Shown: piece by piece, positions 39,901-54,900 of the stretch
Numbering within the stretch: position 1 is the first letter of the stretch
Layout: the number at the start of each line of letters is the position of its first letter
Source of the DNA: Acanthopleura granulata
Lineage: Eukaryota > Mollusca > Polyplacophora > Chitonida > Chitonidae
Length of the DNA: 64,000 bases
Direction: 5' to 3'
Assembly (NCBI GenBank): GCA_016165875.1
Contig: JABBOT010000005.1
Location: 2,692,692-2,756,691 of the forward strand
Translations under genes and position numbers: made by a program
Notes under the pieces: generated by a model
What the model was told of the DNA's origin: nothing
The model's input: only the letters and a program-made list of their open reading frames with translations
Databases searched by the model: none

Positions 39901-42900
39901 AATATACCACAGAAACGATGAGTGCCTGGAGATAACCACCAACCTATCACAAAAACGACGAGTGCCTGGAGATAACCACCAACCTATCACAGAAACGACG
40001 AGTGCCTGGAGATAACCACCAACCTATCACAGAAACAACGAGTGCCTGGAGATAACCACAAACCTATCACAGATACATTAGCAGAAGAAACGACAAGTGC
40101 CTGGAGATAACCACCAACCTATAACAGGAAACGACGAATGCTTAGAGATAATCACCAACCTGCCACAGAAAATGACAAATGCTTTGAGATAACCACCAAC
40201 CTACCACAGAAACGACAAATGCTTGGGAGATAATCACCAACCTACCACAGAAACGACAAATGCTCGGGAGATAATCATCAACCTACCACAGAAATGACAA
40301 ATGCTTGGGAGATAATCACCAACCTACCACAGATAAGTTAGCAGAAGAAACGACAAGTGCCTGGAGATAACCATCAACCTACCACAGAAAACAACGAATG
40401 CTTTGAGATAATCACCAACCTACCACAGAAACGACAAATGCTTGGGAGATAATCACCAACCTGCCACAGAAAACAATGAATGCTTGGAGATAACCACCAA
40501 CCTACCACAGAAAACAACGAATGCTTTGAGATAATCACCAACCTGCCACAGAAAATGACAAATGCTTTGAGATAACCACAAACCTACCACAGATACATGA
40601 CAAACCTCGTGACTGACAGCTAGATCGGAACATTGTGACCTCACTGGTCAAGGACCGGACAGTTACGACCAGCAGGCTCATCTGAGCAAGCGAGGCCTTC
40701 CCCCCCTTATTTCCCTGACTTCATCCTGCATATGTGCCTGGCAAACCTCAGGTCTCACGCTGCAGCCAAATCGGTCAGGTTGAGATTTGACAGGGGCTGA
40801 CTGCTTGCAATGAGAGTAACTCTTCACCTCAATGAGCCAGCTGGCGAGAGTCGCACATATTTTTGTTACACACTGATGCCGACATTCAATTTGTTGCTTA
40901 CAACACAATGAACAAAACCAAATTTATGTTTACCTGGGACAATAATGCAGAAGCATGTCAGCCGTGTGAGGCATGCTTCAGCGGAACAACAAAGCTAAGT
41001 TATGCACAAAAAGTGCACATGCATTGTGGGTACACATGTACAAACAAAAAAACTACAAACATGTCAGCCGCAATGACACACTGTCAGACTAGCATGTCAA
41101 GCAGTCAATGTTTGGCAACCGTCACCAACGCTTACCATGAACGGCTGCCACTGGTACAAGCAACTATTGCCAGGTTGTATGTTGACAACTATCACGGGAG
41201 GAATTCAAATAGATGTCATGGAAACCTGGGAAACCAGTGGAAACCCATCATGATGAATGGCCACACAACATAATACCAGAGTGATGTTGTAAACTATACA
41301 TATATGTAGATCATACAACAACTTCATACATACAGCATGAATAATTCACACCGGATGTTCTGCTGTATGACTTCACGTGAAGATGCTTTGTTGGTGAAAG
41401 TCTTTAAGTAATCAATCCCGATAATCGTAAATGTCCCTCCTGTTTGTCCATCTGTACTGTTTTGATGTTTCCATCATACTTTGAAAAGAAATCATTTCAA
41501 AGTCTGCTCATTAGTTAGCCTATCATACAGTATAACATGTTTTCATGTTACAGTGCTGTCAATAAGTTAACTTGAATGTATTTTGTTTTGTGGGGGGGGG
41601 GGGCACAGTGGAGGTTTCAATTAAAGGCTGGTAAATAAGACAAAGAAAACAGCCAAGGTAACTTCAATAGCAGTTCAAAGAGAGGGTTACAGGTCGTTAC
41701 ACATTCGTAACCAATTATTTGAAAATTCATCCACATGTACAGGTATAGTTACATGTATCTTCTTCAGATTAAAACACTGCAAATTCCACACTACTACCAC
41801 AACAACATCACCAGCAATTAAACCACTAATGTAAATGAGTGATAATTTGCACCCAATGTAGGAGAATCCTACTACCCAATGTAACAAAGCCATGGGTACC
41901 TTGAAAACAAGGCCCTTATCTCCCATGTAACAGATACGACATCTGTAGCATGTATAAGGGAGTCTTGTACTCAGCAATGCCTGGTTTACACTACACAGGG
42001 TTCAACAAGTACAGTTCCCTTGCCACAAAATGAAAGATGGCCCCTTCATTAACTGGCTGTAAAACTAAGCATCATTGAGTACAAGAGAAAGGTCAGTGTC
42101 ACTTAATGATGAGTGATGGCGCGAGGATTTTTAAAATAATCTGTTATTGAGTTAGATTTCCTCACAGCCACCAAATGAGTGAGTCATGGAATAGGGTAGA
42201 CGCACTGCCCTCAGCAGTTACAGGCTTGCAGTAATGGCCAAATCCAGCTGCCGATTGGTTGAGGGCATGATTAATGACCTTGTACCCAATAGCCTTCCAA
42301 GGCTCCAGGGATAATGGTCAAGTGATGGTACTGAGCTTAGGGTCAGTCTTTAGGGATTCTTCCCTCAGTTGTGGAAGTCTGACCCCCTTCTCCTCTCACC
42401 CTCCCACAGTCCATATCTACTACTCTCACAGTCAATTTAATTTTAGGTGAGATCCCATCAATAACTCTGTAGCAAACTTGAAGGTTACTGCAGTCACTCG
42501 CAGCGACTCAACCCCAAAACCACATCCTGGAATGATGGGCTAAAAAAACAGTGTTTTGTTTATCAGAGAAAATGTTACAGTGTTCCTATAATGTATACAT
42601 GGATGCAGGAATCACATCTTGGAATTCCCCTTCCTCAGTACTTTACTGATGGTGAGTGCAACCAGTTCACTTAATGCAAGGCCAAACCTTTTGTGAATTA
42701 AGACTCACATGTGGCATGGCATATGTAAAGTGACACACCACATGATAAGCTATATGACCAGTTACATGTACAGGGCTGTGCTAAGAGACTAATGAGGTGA
42801 TTTGCTGAACAATCACCTGAAGACTTTCCTGCATATGCGTGTCAACCTGCACATTTTGCATGCATACTCATCCCTGTATAAAGCTGCCATATCAGAATGA

Positions 42901-45900
42901 CAAGTCATTTCAGTTTTGTATTTTTGTATGTCATAGTTGTATTAGGGGTGTCAACAGCTGGGTACATTACCTCTGCCCCATACGTAGTAAGGCTGAAGTT
43001 AGGATGTTGCAGTTTCCCGTGCTTTTGCTACATTGGTGTGTTAAGTGTCAAGATTTCAAGGATAAAATTCATAACTAGTGTATAACATTAGGTAGGAATG
43101 TTGCAGGTGAGTGTGCTCTTCTTGTCATATACATTAACAAGGTCACTGTTAGATTACAGTTTGGTAAATATTTGAGAAGTTATGACACACGTAGATTTAA
43201 AGTAGAAATAAATGTGACGGAGTTGTTTCTCAGGGATTAATTGTTGTGTAGTCAGAAAAGTAGATATAGTAGATTTTTTTATATTTAACATGCTTATATA
43301 GTACACCTGGATGATTTAGTAATGGTTACAAGTTTCTAGATGTATGCATCATGTTTACTGTAAATGCAGTGTTTCTGTTGTTACGAAAACACAAACCTCA
43401 GTTAGCCTTGTGTTGATCGGGAAAGGTTTTAAAACAAAAAGTTTTGTGGTTACGACAACGTAGCACATGTATGTACACGTAGAGCCTTGCTTTCACCTTG
43501 AATACGATATCATATTAGTGTATAATACATACTCCTCACAGCTAATCACCTGTTCAGGTACTGGTCATAAACAAGCCAACTGGCCAGGAACACCAGTAGA
43601 GCTTAACCAATTAGACTCCTCTAACTTCATGTTTACAACTCCTTAATTACTGGTAAATGCTAATTCCAGCAGTAATGTTGGCTAGCAGTCTATACACCGC
43701 ATTCTAACTAGTGGGAGGAAATGACCATCATTAGTATGGGGCGGCCGGAGAGGGTATGGAGAGGGTAGGGACAATGGTGGGGGAGATGAGTCACTATGTC
43801 AGGCAATAAGGTTATATTTATTTGTTTGATTGTTATTTAATCCCATGTTCAAGGATTTTTCACGCCTACGATGACAAGTCAGTTTTATGGGTAAAGGAAA
43901 CTGAGGAGTACAGGTTCAACTGCTGACCATTGGATGAACTTTCCTACCAGTGACATACATGTGAATTGGCACGCTTCAGTGTTGTAAGCCAAGAAGTCTT
44001 TAGCACAGATAAGAATGAACGAACGGCCCTTAAGGCCCATCCACCAAGTACTGTCACTAAATTCCCACAAACAGAGGCGAGAGAATTCCCTGTCCAAGGC
44101 CAGGATGGAACCCACAAATTGTCAACTGAAATAATTGTCAGAAATATTACACCCATAATGTACACATATTAACTACAATATATGAAGGATATTAACATGG
44201 GAAGATTAAACAATGTTCTAGTGAGAGCTGTACAGTATACTTCACCTTTCATGGTAACAAAATAAATAGCAATATGGTTATCCTTTTAACTTTTTCAGTA
44301 AAATATGTCATCTTTAAATTTTTTATAAGAACAATATGGTATATCATTAGAATATTTTACAAACAGCATGGTTACATTTTCTAACTTTTTCAGTAAACAA
44401 TGTTATGCTTAAATCTCTTAAAAGAACAATACTGTTATCATTACAATATTTTAAGAACAATATCATTATATTTACCAGTACACCCTTTACAGGCAAATCA
44501 TGGCTATTCTACATGTGTCTTTCATGATAAGACCATACACATTCTGCAGACACAATACGGCCAACTTTCCACTTTTCACGAGAGCAATATGCAACCTTTC
44601 ATATAACCACCATGATTACCTTTCCACATTTCATCGGAACAATATGTACTCTCCACACCTCCTCCAAAGGAACAATAAGGCTTACGTATGAACAACATAA
44701 TTATTTTTGCACTAATGAACCCTGAACATAAAACATGCAGTTTTTTTTAAGATATCATCCCTAACACTTTGTTTACCACAGATTCTAATACAAAGTACAC
44801 TAAGTGAGGAATTCAGTACTTTACGGTATTCAATATGCACACAGAGAATCAATAATGGCATAACCCCCTTGTGTTATTCTGCTCTACATGTGTGCAAATC
44901 CTGAATTCAATGCATGCAGTACTTTTTAAGATACCACTCCTAACATTTTATTTAATGTTGCTTTCCCTGTTATTGGACGCCAACGCGCAGCTGAGGCCAA
45001 CGCTCAGGGTAGGACATAAGCCAAACCTGTACTTAGTACAGGCGAGCCAAAAATGGTTATCCTTACACATATCAAATGGACAATGTTCATTGTAATCCAC
45101 TTACACCATTCTACACTTTTTATGTTTGTTCAATTCAATTCTGAAGAGTAGAAGAACAGAGGTGCACATGAATAGTGGGTCAGTTAGCCTATACAGTGAA
45201 ACAACAAACATGAACCAGACTTCACATGTATGAATGAATCAATGACTCATGATGACTTGATCTCACATCAGTTATACTTCAGCCATATCATGGCCAGAGC
45301 ACTTTTAAAAACAGGAATAAATGTGCTTATTTATTCAAAGATGGCCACAAACAAATTCAAACAGAAAGAGATGTTTTTAATACCACCTAGAAAAAAAAAG
45401 CCGGCTGTCTGTAAAAACATGAAAACTACGTTTAAACTTTTCTAAAATACACTGCAATAATCTAAAGGATGCAGTTCTTATGGTCCACTGGTCTTTAAAA
45501 ATGGAGGATGGTATCACTTTGTATGCACCCTGTCAGACAGTTGAAATATTGAGATGACAGTGTAAATCCTTCAGTTAAAATATTCCCTAACACTATGTTT
45601 AATGGCATATTGGGCATTACATGTTGTAATAAGGAACACACCTGATCTCCGAGCAATGTCCCCTGCTACCTGTACATACAAAAGTGAAAAGTAGAACACA
45701 AATCTATAAAAGCTATCTTACAGCATGTTTTATCTATTCATTATCTACCTGATAATGAAACACATGACAATCAAAAAATCAATAAAGCTCACAATAAACA
45801 TAATATCTTGTCAGTAGGGTCATATCATGTACATGCACTAGGACAACCAGATGTTCAAAGTGATAAGCTAAAGTGCTAAGCTACAGTGAAGGAGAGACAT

Positions 45901-48900
45901 GTGCACAAGGGGGCTATGTGTGGGCTGAAGCGTTTGAACGAATGAGCAATGAATGGTTATGGCTTAGCGCAATGTTGGCCATATTTTACCCATATCGTGG
46001 TGAGAACATGTTTAAACTGTGAGTCAGTATATGGTTTTTGAGATGGTAATGAGAACATGCAAAAACAAATAAAATACATGAACATGCTTTAAACCAGTTA
46101 AAAGAACTAGGCCTTGCATGGTTAAAACTTGGAAATATCAGACGCATTTAAACTTCATATTACATATATAATCTAAAACAATGTAAGGTGTAAAAAAATA
46201 TATCTTGTGCCGTGGGTTCTGTGTACAGGTCTACATACTTATAGGCTGAAATGTTGTCAAAGTGGCACTAAGCCGTATTCATTTCTATTTATGTAAGAAC
46301 ATAAGAACATGTAAGGATAAGGGCAATCTGGGTACCATGGCAACAGTGAAAAGTGAGTCCTGACATATTATTTATCTGTAGTTCAGTATCCAACAAGAAT
46401 TACAACTAAATATGGCCCAGACATCAAGTTCATAGGTAGCTTATATATAGTATATATAAGGGAAATAGCAATCTGGTTACCATGGCAACCATGGAAATTA
46501 ACAAAGGTGAGTCACAGCACACTGTCATTTGTGTATCTACGTATCCACCAAAAATCAAAACTACTTTGAAAACAACTGGAGTTGCAGCCCAAACAACATG
46601 TCAAATTTATTAATACAGTATATATTGAGAAAATGGAGATCTGGTTACCATGGCAACCACAGAAATCAACACAAGTGAGATCCCACACATGAGCACTTTC
46701 ATCGATGTTACTACAGGGTCAGAGAGTAATCTGTGCCGAGGTAGGCCATTTTTAACATTTTCAAAACCGCTGCTGTCAGCTGCACGTTTAATCAATTGCT
46801 GCTTTTCCTTTTACAAAACCTAATTATTTTCTGAAAATACTCACTTCTTTTCATTGTTTTTGATGGTATTAACAGCTTACAGACACTTAGTTTCTTCTCC
46901 ATGTGGAATTATTTTGATTTGCAACAGCTCTGTTTGGCGGGGTCACACGGGTTCAGTGTGAGGTAAACATGTCACCCAACTGCACATGACTGCTTTCGAC
47001 CAATGACTAGCCTAGAGTTTACTGTGTGTAGAAATAAATGTCTTCATACAGTATATACAAGGAAAATGGCAATCTGGACACCAAGGCAACACCAGAAATG
47101 GACAAATTTAAGTCACGACAACATCATTACACCTCTATGTTTCCACTAAAAATGAAAACTGTGCATTGAACACAATTCAATATATAGCGCGGACACGAAC
47201 ACAGACAGACAGACGGACAAAATTGCTACACCATTATTTGACTGCCATTATTGGCGGGCAAACTTCATAATGACAACAGTGTGAATTTTATTTTATTTTT
47301 TTCCAAATCTGAACAAGCCAGAATCACAACTTTTCTCACCTATTCCAGGCTACAACCCTACCAGTGCTGTCATTACTGTGTACATATGCATAGATTGTAT
47401 CCAAGAATATTGAACTACCCTCTATCAGCTTAGGTTCTTCCAAGTACCTAAGTTCTTCTATGTATATTAAAATACATGTACCAGCTGGCCAATTTATTTA
47501 ATTAAACTCAAAGATAGGCCCTCACTGCATCACTTGTCATTATTGTTTTTTGTTCTTTTTGAACTTGTGACATTAACTACCATTCTGTCCAAATTAGAAG
47601 CTTATTTTAGATTATATGTCATTACCTTTTGACTTTCATCTAAAGTAGATTTAAACATCATGATTAATAACATGTGGCAAACAAATTATAGATTTATTTA
47701 TTTATTTATTTGATTGGCGTTTTAAGCCATACTCAAGAATATTTCACTTATATAATGGCAGCCGGCGTGGGGAAACCAGGTAGAGCCCAGGGAAAACCCA
47801 TCACTATCTGCAGGTTGCTTTTTCTGAATTAATCTGACTTATGTTACCAGTAATTGGTGAAAGGCAGGAATGCATGCAGTATAACATTTATAACATCAAT
47901 GCTAAGACACTGTGTCCACCTATAACAGGAACTGCAAATTTTTTTGCAAAAAAAAAAACTCCGGGTTCATAAAATGTCACAATCATAAATGTTCATGGAA
48001 ACAAACAGCAGATGGTATCTAGCATTCTCCATATGTTTACATGTAGCCACCATGGGTTGTATTAACACGGTCACTGTCATGCTTCAGGTACGGATTTTGG
48101 TTCAGTTAAAGTTAAAGGTATTTAATCACTACGGCACACTTGGTTTGGGTTCAAAACCAACCTTGGACAGTAAATTTGTAGATTTCCCCCACTCTCTCTG
48201 CTGACAACAAGTGGTCAAGGGCTCTTGTGTGTCCATTACCATGCTTTACCCTACTTTCTGATGGAGTCATACTATTGATAAGTCTTTAATAACATAACAG
48301 GGTATAACGTACAGGTACAACCAAGTACAAATGTTGTTTTATACAGGGATTTGTTCTACCTGAGCAAATTGGTGTTAAGTCTTTGTACCTCACTGATCAA
48401 TCAGAAGCACCTGAGGAGGACACCACCTGGCTAGGTGTACTGGGGCCTGGGCCTGGCTACACCAAGTCTATTACCTGCCCTAACAATACCTGGCCTGTTA
48501 AGCATCTACCGGGCTGACAATGGCCCAGGTCAGAGGCATCATAAACACCCAGCCATTAGAAGTCTGAACAAGTAAGCTTTTGTCTGCTTTTAAAAGTCAA
48601 GATTCAAACATGTCATTGTGAGTTCATAGGAAAAGTGATGAACTCCCTAAATTTAGTTCGGTCACACTGGTTACAGGGCACTGTGTTTGTGGGGTCTTTT
48701 TCTCCACATGCCTGCCATGGATAACAGACAGTGGAGGTTTGAACAGCTATCTTACAACACAACAATGGATATGATGAAAATATGACAAGGGCTTGAATAA
48801 CAATACATAAGTTGAGTCTCCACTTGCCCTTGTTATATCACTTGAGAACAAGGCAACAGAAGTTAGGAAGGTATTCCACTAAAGTATCTCTGTTGAAATC

Positions 48901-51900
48901 ACAGAGGCACAACTCAACATGAGATGTTGATGGGAAAAATATGCCATAAAACACATTCAGTACTGTCTAAAGTATAGTATATTCCCATCCCTTCGGCTGC
49001 CCGATCACAGCGTGTGTATGAGAACTGGGGAGAGAGTGGACGATGGCCATGAGAGTGGAATGCTGGTGCCATCTTTGGCGCATTGCTGCCTAACGCTCTG
49101 CTTAGGGCGTCTAATACCCTCCATGACAGACGGCCAACGGCCAATACCCTCCGTGACAGACAGCCAATACCCTCCATGACAGACGGCCAATGGCCAATAC
49201 CCTCCGTGACAGACAGCCAATACCCTCCATGACAGACGGCCAATGGCCAATACCCTCCGTGACAGACAGCCAATACCCTCCATGACAGACGGCCAACGGC
49301 CAATACCCTCCGTGACAGACAGCCAATACCCTCCGTGACAGACAGCCAATACCCTCCATGACAGACGGCCAACGGCCAACACCCTCCGTGACAGGCGGCC
49401 AACGACCAATACCCTCCGTGACAGACGGCCAACGGCCAATACCCGCCGTGACAGACGGCCAATACCCTGCGTGACAGACGGCCAATACCCTCCGTGATAG
49501 ACGGCCAACGGCCAATACCCTCCGTGACAGACGGCCAATACCCTCCTCACAGGACATCCAATACATTCCGTGTATGGTGGCCAACAGCCACTAAAGGATA
49601 GCTAACACACACAGCCATGACTGTAGCGTAACGTGCATATGTTCACTGTTCAACAAGGTTTCCCTGCAAAGCTGAGGAAACTAAATCTAACATTTCTGGG
49701 GGACCCAACTGTCTTTTTATCATTTACTTTTTATTAGTATTTTTATTTAATACTGCTGAGGTATTTCAATATCAGATACAGCTGATATACTCAAGCATGG
49801 TGTACTTTGGCACCAGCAGAATGTCATAAAACTAAAGCTATGTGTGAAATATCTGACCATATCTCTGACAATTACAAATTGTCAGACAAAAAAAAGCAAA
49901 TTACAGCATGACATGCTTAACCAAATAGATACATACATGGACAGACGAGAGCTACCCTAAGTCCTTAACCTTTTCACATATGAAAGAGCAACTTTCAGAG
50001 CAATTTATGCACATTTTTGATTTTTGAGACAACACTACATTGGTTGGATTGGCCAATTTAAGCTCTTCAAAAAAAAAAGTATAATGAGTCAATTCATGAG
50101 TCAACATAGAATAAAGCCTTCAGAATATGCTTGAATAAACACCTTACACACACGTGAAAAGGTTGAAGAATCACAGTTTGCACCAGCTACAAGCTTCTCA
50201 CATACAAACATGTGAAAAGGTTGAAGAATCACAGTTTGCACCAGCTACAAGCTTCTCACATACAAACACGTGAAAAGGTTGAAGAATCACAGTTTGCACC
50301 AGCTACAAGCGTCTCACATACAAACACGCGAAAAGGTTGAAGAATCACAGTTTGCACCAGCTACAAGCGTCTCACATACAAACATGGGAAAAGGTTGAAG
50401 AATCACAGTTTGCACCAGCTACAAGCGTCTCACATACAAACACGTGAAAAGGTTGAAGAATCACAGTTTGCACCAGCTACAAGCGTCTCACATACAAACA
50501 CGCGAAAAGGTTGAAGAATCACAGTTTGCACCAGCTACAAGCGTCTCACATAAAAACACGCGAAAAGGTTGAAGAATCACAGTTTGCACCAGCTACAAGC
50601 GTCTCACATACAAACACGCGAAAAGGTTGAAGAATCACAGTTTGCACCAGCTACAAGCATCTTCCATACAAACATGTGAAAAGGTTGAAGAATCACAGTC
50701 TGCACCAGCTACAAGCTTCTCACATACAAACACGTGAAAAGGTTGAAGAATCACAGTTTGCACCAGCTACAAGCATCTCCCATACAAACACGTGAAAAGG
50801 TTGAAGAATCACAGTCTGCACCCGCCACAAGCATCTCATATACAAACATGTGAAAAGGTTGAAGAATCACAGTTTGCACCAGCTACAAGCATCTCACATA
50901 CAAACATGCGAAAAGGTTGAAGAATCACAGTTTGCACCAGCTACAAGCTTCTCACACACAAACATGTGAAAAGGTTGAAGAATCACAGTCTGCACCAGCT
51001 ACAAGCATCTCACATATACAAACACGTGAAAAGGTTGAAGAATCACAGTTTGCACCAGCTACAAGCGTCTCACATATACAAACACGTGAAAAGGTTGAAG
51101 AATCACAGTTTGCACCAGCTACAAGTATCTCACATACAAACATGTGAAAAGGTTAAAGAATCACAGTTTGCACCAGCTACAAGCATCTCGCATACAAACA
51201 TGTGAAAAGGTTGAAGGATCACAGTCTGCACCAGCTACAAGCATCTCACATATACAAACACGTGAAAAGGTTAAAGAATCACAGTTTGCACCAGTTACAA
51301 GCATCTCACATACAAACACGCGAAAAGGTTGAAGAATCACAGTCTGCACCAGCTAAAAGCATCTCACATACATGTACTCAATGCAACTTGTGAAGGACAT
51401 AATTACCTAGTGCATGACACATGATATGTGCATAGCATTTGTATTTCGATTGCTGGGTAAGGTCTCATCTGATACAACACCAGAGCTGACAAAGTTTAAA
51501 ACCTCAAACAAAGGATTAAAAAATACTTAACAGTCATAAATTAACTAGTACATTCAATATTTTTTCACGGAATTTATGCAACTGAAAGGTCACACCAATG
51601 TCAGGATCAGAAGAGGTTTTTTTTTTTTTTTTTTGACAAGATGAAACAATTTGATAAATCTCTCCTAAGTACTGACTGTTTGGCCAACCTTCCTGTATGT
51701 TATCACGTTTTGCAAGACGTGAGGATAATTTATATAACAATGCAGATGGAAGGCCAACAACATAAAATTCAGTCATAACGAGACTCTTAAACGCCCATGT
51801 TTATCCATATCTGCCTGTCCGTCAGCAGGTATCATAAAACAAACAGAGCAGCCCTTCAGCTCTTTAAATGCATGTTGGATGTGAAATATAATGATCCTTC

Positions 51901-54900
51901 TGAAGACGATCTCAAAAATAATCAACTGGCTCACATTTTCACATCAGCTCAACCTGTGATTTAATAATCTGAAACACAGACATTGTCTGCCACTTTTAGA
52001 CATAGTGTACCATTCGAAAACACAGGGACGTACTGTGAATGAGGTGGATGATGTTAGTTACCCTAGAACAGTGCATGGTCAGAGAACAAAAATACTGAGG
52101 ATAAAGACAGCCAGTAGAGTTCTGATTTCATTTACTGATGCTGTATTTTTTTTTGGACTTAACTACTGTTTCAAACTGAGTAAATGCATGGCTTGTACTT
52201 TTAATGGACCTAAGAGTAGTTGTTGTACAACAATGGGAGCATACTGCTGAGACTTTTAACTGCTTTTGGAACATCGTTCTATTAAGAGGAGTGTCAAGTA
52301 CAAGCACAATGTAGTTGTTTGGTGGTCCAGATTCAGACACCCATACATGTATACAGAAAATACATTAAGCACTGAAGTAAAATTACTGTTTGAAAACACA
52401 AAAAAGTCTCCCCAAAATTTTAAATTAGACCTGTATATTTGAGCTGTCAGTTTTCAGTATTAAAAGGAGTGTTGTTATCCCTTCAAAGCAACCTGAGAAA
52501 TACCAGATGTTTTAAATTACAATGTTTTACAATGTTGCCTGGTATATAAAAGCAAGACAAAAAAAACTGAGGTGTTACCCACATTTGAAAGGCTTGTCTA
52601 CCTTTGTCAGTTATACAAAACCCTCAGAACCAATCGGAAATCTCCTAGCCTAGTTCTCAGAGGGCTCTACAGCAAAACAAAACTCAGACACCTCACCACT
52701 TTATTGATTTCCCAGCAGATTTGTAAACTCAAGGATGTGCAGCAAACTGCATTAACCCACGCCACTGCAAACCAAGGGAGATCACTCTACCAGCAAATCA
52801 ATACAGTACTTAATGACCTCCACAGGACAACTCCCAACTGCTATCCTATTTCCTGTTTCCAATTGTAAACCTTGAAAAAACATGACAGCACTGCATGAAC
52901 TTTTGATAACACTACTCCCACTCCACTCTAACAACAGGAATTCTGTGAATAACTGGAATGCCCAATCAACCCAGATATGTTTTCTTTCCCAGCACGATCA
53001 CCTGCATACATGTGAGTTTCTTCCAGTAGAATAAACTCTGTTGGCCTAACTTCACCATCACCGTATACAATGTTGAAATGAGAAACTTCGCCAATGACAA
53101 ATACAGCAGATTCAGAGTTGAACTCAGGTATTATTTATTTATTTATTTGATTGTTGTTTAATGCCGTACTCAAGAATACTTCACTTCTACAACGGCACCA
53201 ACATTATTGTAAGAGAAAACCGAGCAGAGTCTGGGGAAAACCCACAACCATCGGCAGGTTGCTGGCAGACCTTGCCCACGTACAGCCGGAGAGGAACCCA
53301 GCATGAGCTGGACTTGAGGTCACAGAGACCGCTTTGGTGGCAGGCTTCTGGGTCATAACGCTGCACTAGTGTGCCAACCAACTGAGCCACGGAGGCCCCC
53401 AACTCAGGTATTATATTTCTGTACTGAGAAATATACTCTCAGTCTTGCAGAAAGCAGTAGTGGTAGGGTATTCTTACCTGAAGTAAGGTATCAGGGCAAG
53501 TTTTCCCGTGCAGGACAGGGCCATCTTTACGCCCATCTACAAACAACAACAACAAATTCTCTCAGCTTACCTACTTCACAATTACTAAAATGAATAAACA
53601 GTCAGATGAAATTCTCTCAACTTACATGTGCCTAGTAGGGTTCCTTCTAGCCAATGTCTTTTTAGAAACTCAATTTTAACAAAATCAGAGAACAATACTT
53701 TTTCTTCCCTAATATATCCACAACACAATTTATTTCACAAACACGCAATACAAAATTTGTCTAAAACTCAATTTTCCTATATTTCTCATCGTGGTTACCA
53801 CAATGAGAAAGTGGCTAGAAAACCCCCTAATCATCCTAGTCTACACTTGTACATGATTCCTGATGAAATGCTTTCTGTACATTACAAAATCAACGCAGCC
53901 AGATGAAATTCTCTCAGTTTACAGGTACCTAGTCTACACTTGTATGATTGCTGATGAAATGCTTTCTGTACATTACAAAATCAACACAGCCAGATGAAAT
54001 TCTCTCAGTTTACAGGTACCTAGTCTACACTTGTATGATTGCTGATGAAATGCTTTCTGTACATTATAAAATGAACGCAAACAGTTCATACAAGAAGACT
54101 ACTCTTAAGAATGAGACTCAAACAGCTTACATGTAATTAGTTCAAAGATGAATGCATGCGGAGAGGAAATTTTCTGAGCTCATCAAATTACTTATTTATT
54201 AGACTGGTGTTTTATGCCATACTCTGGAATATTTCACCGATACCACAGTGACCAACATTATGGTGGGAGGAAACCGAGCAGAGCCCGGGGAAACTCATGA
54301 CCATGTGCAGGTGGCTGGCAGACCTTTCCACTTATGGCAGCTTAACAAATGAATATAAAATGAATACACACGTATAGCGTAGGTGAAATTCTCTCACCTC
54401 TCTCTCAACATGAACACTCGTTCATACAGCGTGAAAAGATAGAGAGATGAGAATAGGGTGCATACACACGTACTGGAGATATTCTTAACTTACCCAGTTC
54501 ATACAGCTCTCCGTCTCTGTGAATCAATGCCACAAAATGGGTGGATACTTTCTCATCCCTGGAGGGCGCCTGTACTCAATAATATCAGTATTATGAGAAG
54601 TTTTACTCACTAACGTATGCAGTAATCACTAGTGATGCATGCTGCAACGTCATGAATTGTTGAATATATATTTGAATGACTAAATCTAGTGTTCTTATTT
54701 ATTTATTTACTTATTTTATTGTTGTTTGCCATGCTCAGGAATTTTTCACTTAAATGATGGCGGTCAGTATTATGGGTTATAGGAAATCAGATTGTAAAAG
54801 ATACATACAAACCATCAACTTTTCACTAGTTATGCAGTGGTACTAAGGTTTTTCAACTACTCATAGTCTGTATGAATTGCAGAACGTAAAACATCTTTTG

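Noticed and set aside
40863..41273. 136-codon plus-strand ORF in intron 8
   Set aside because: No recognisable domain; amino-acid make-up looks like translated non-coding DNA.
45640..45667. Microexon-like minus-strand segment (GTAGCAGGGGACATTGCTCG) with AG and GT flanks in intron 8
   Set aside because: UCHL3 exons 8 and 9 join in frame without it and the family has no residues to place there.
48914..49584. Three overlapping 157-182-codon minus-strand ORFs
   Set aside because: All three frames of the same 23/30-bp minisatellite stay open; a classic tandem-repeat artefact.
50149..51370. Regularly spaced 58-bp repeats resembling a CRISPR array
   Set aside because: Units are contiguous near-identical copies with no unique spacers, in a eukaryotic intron.
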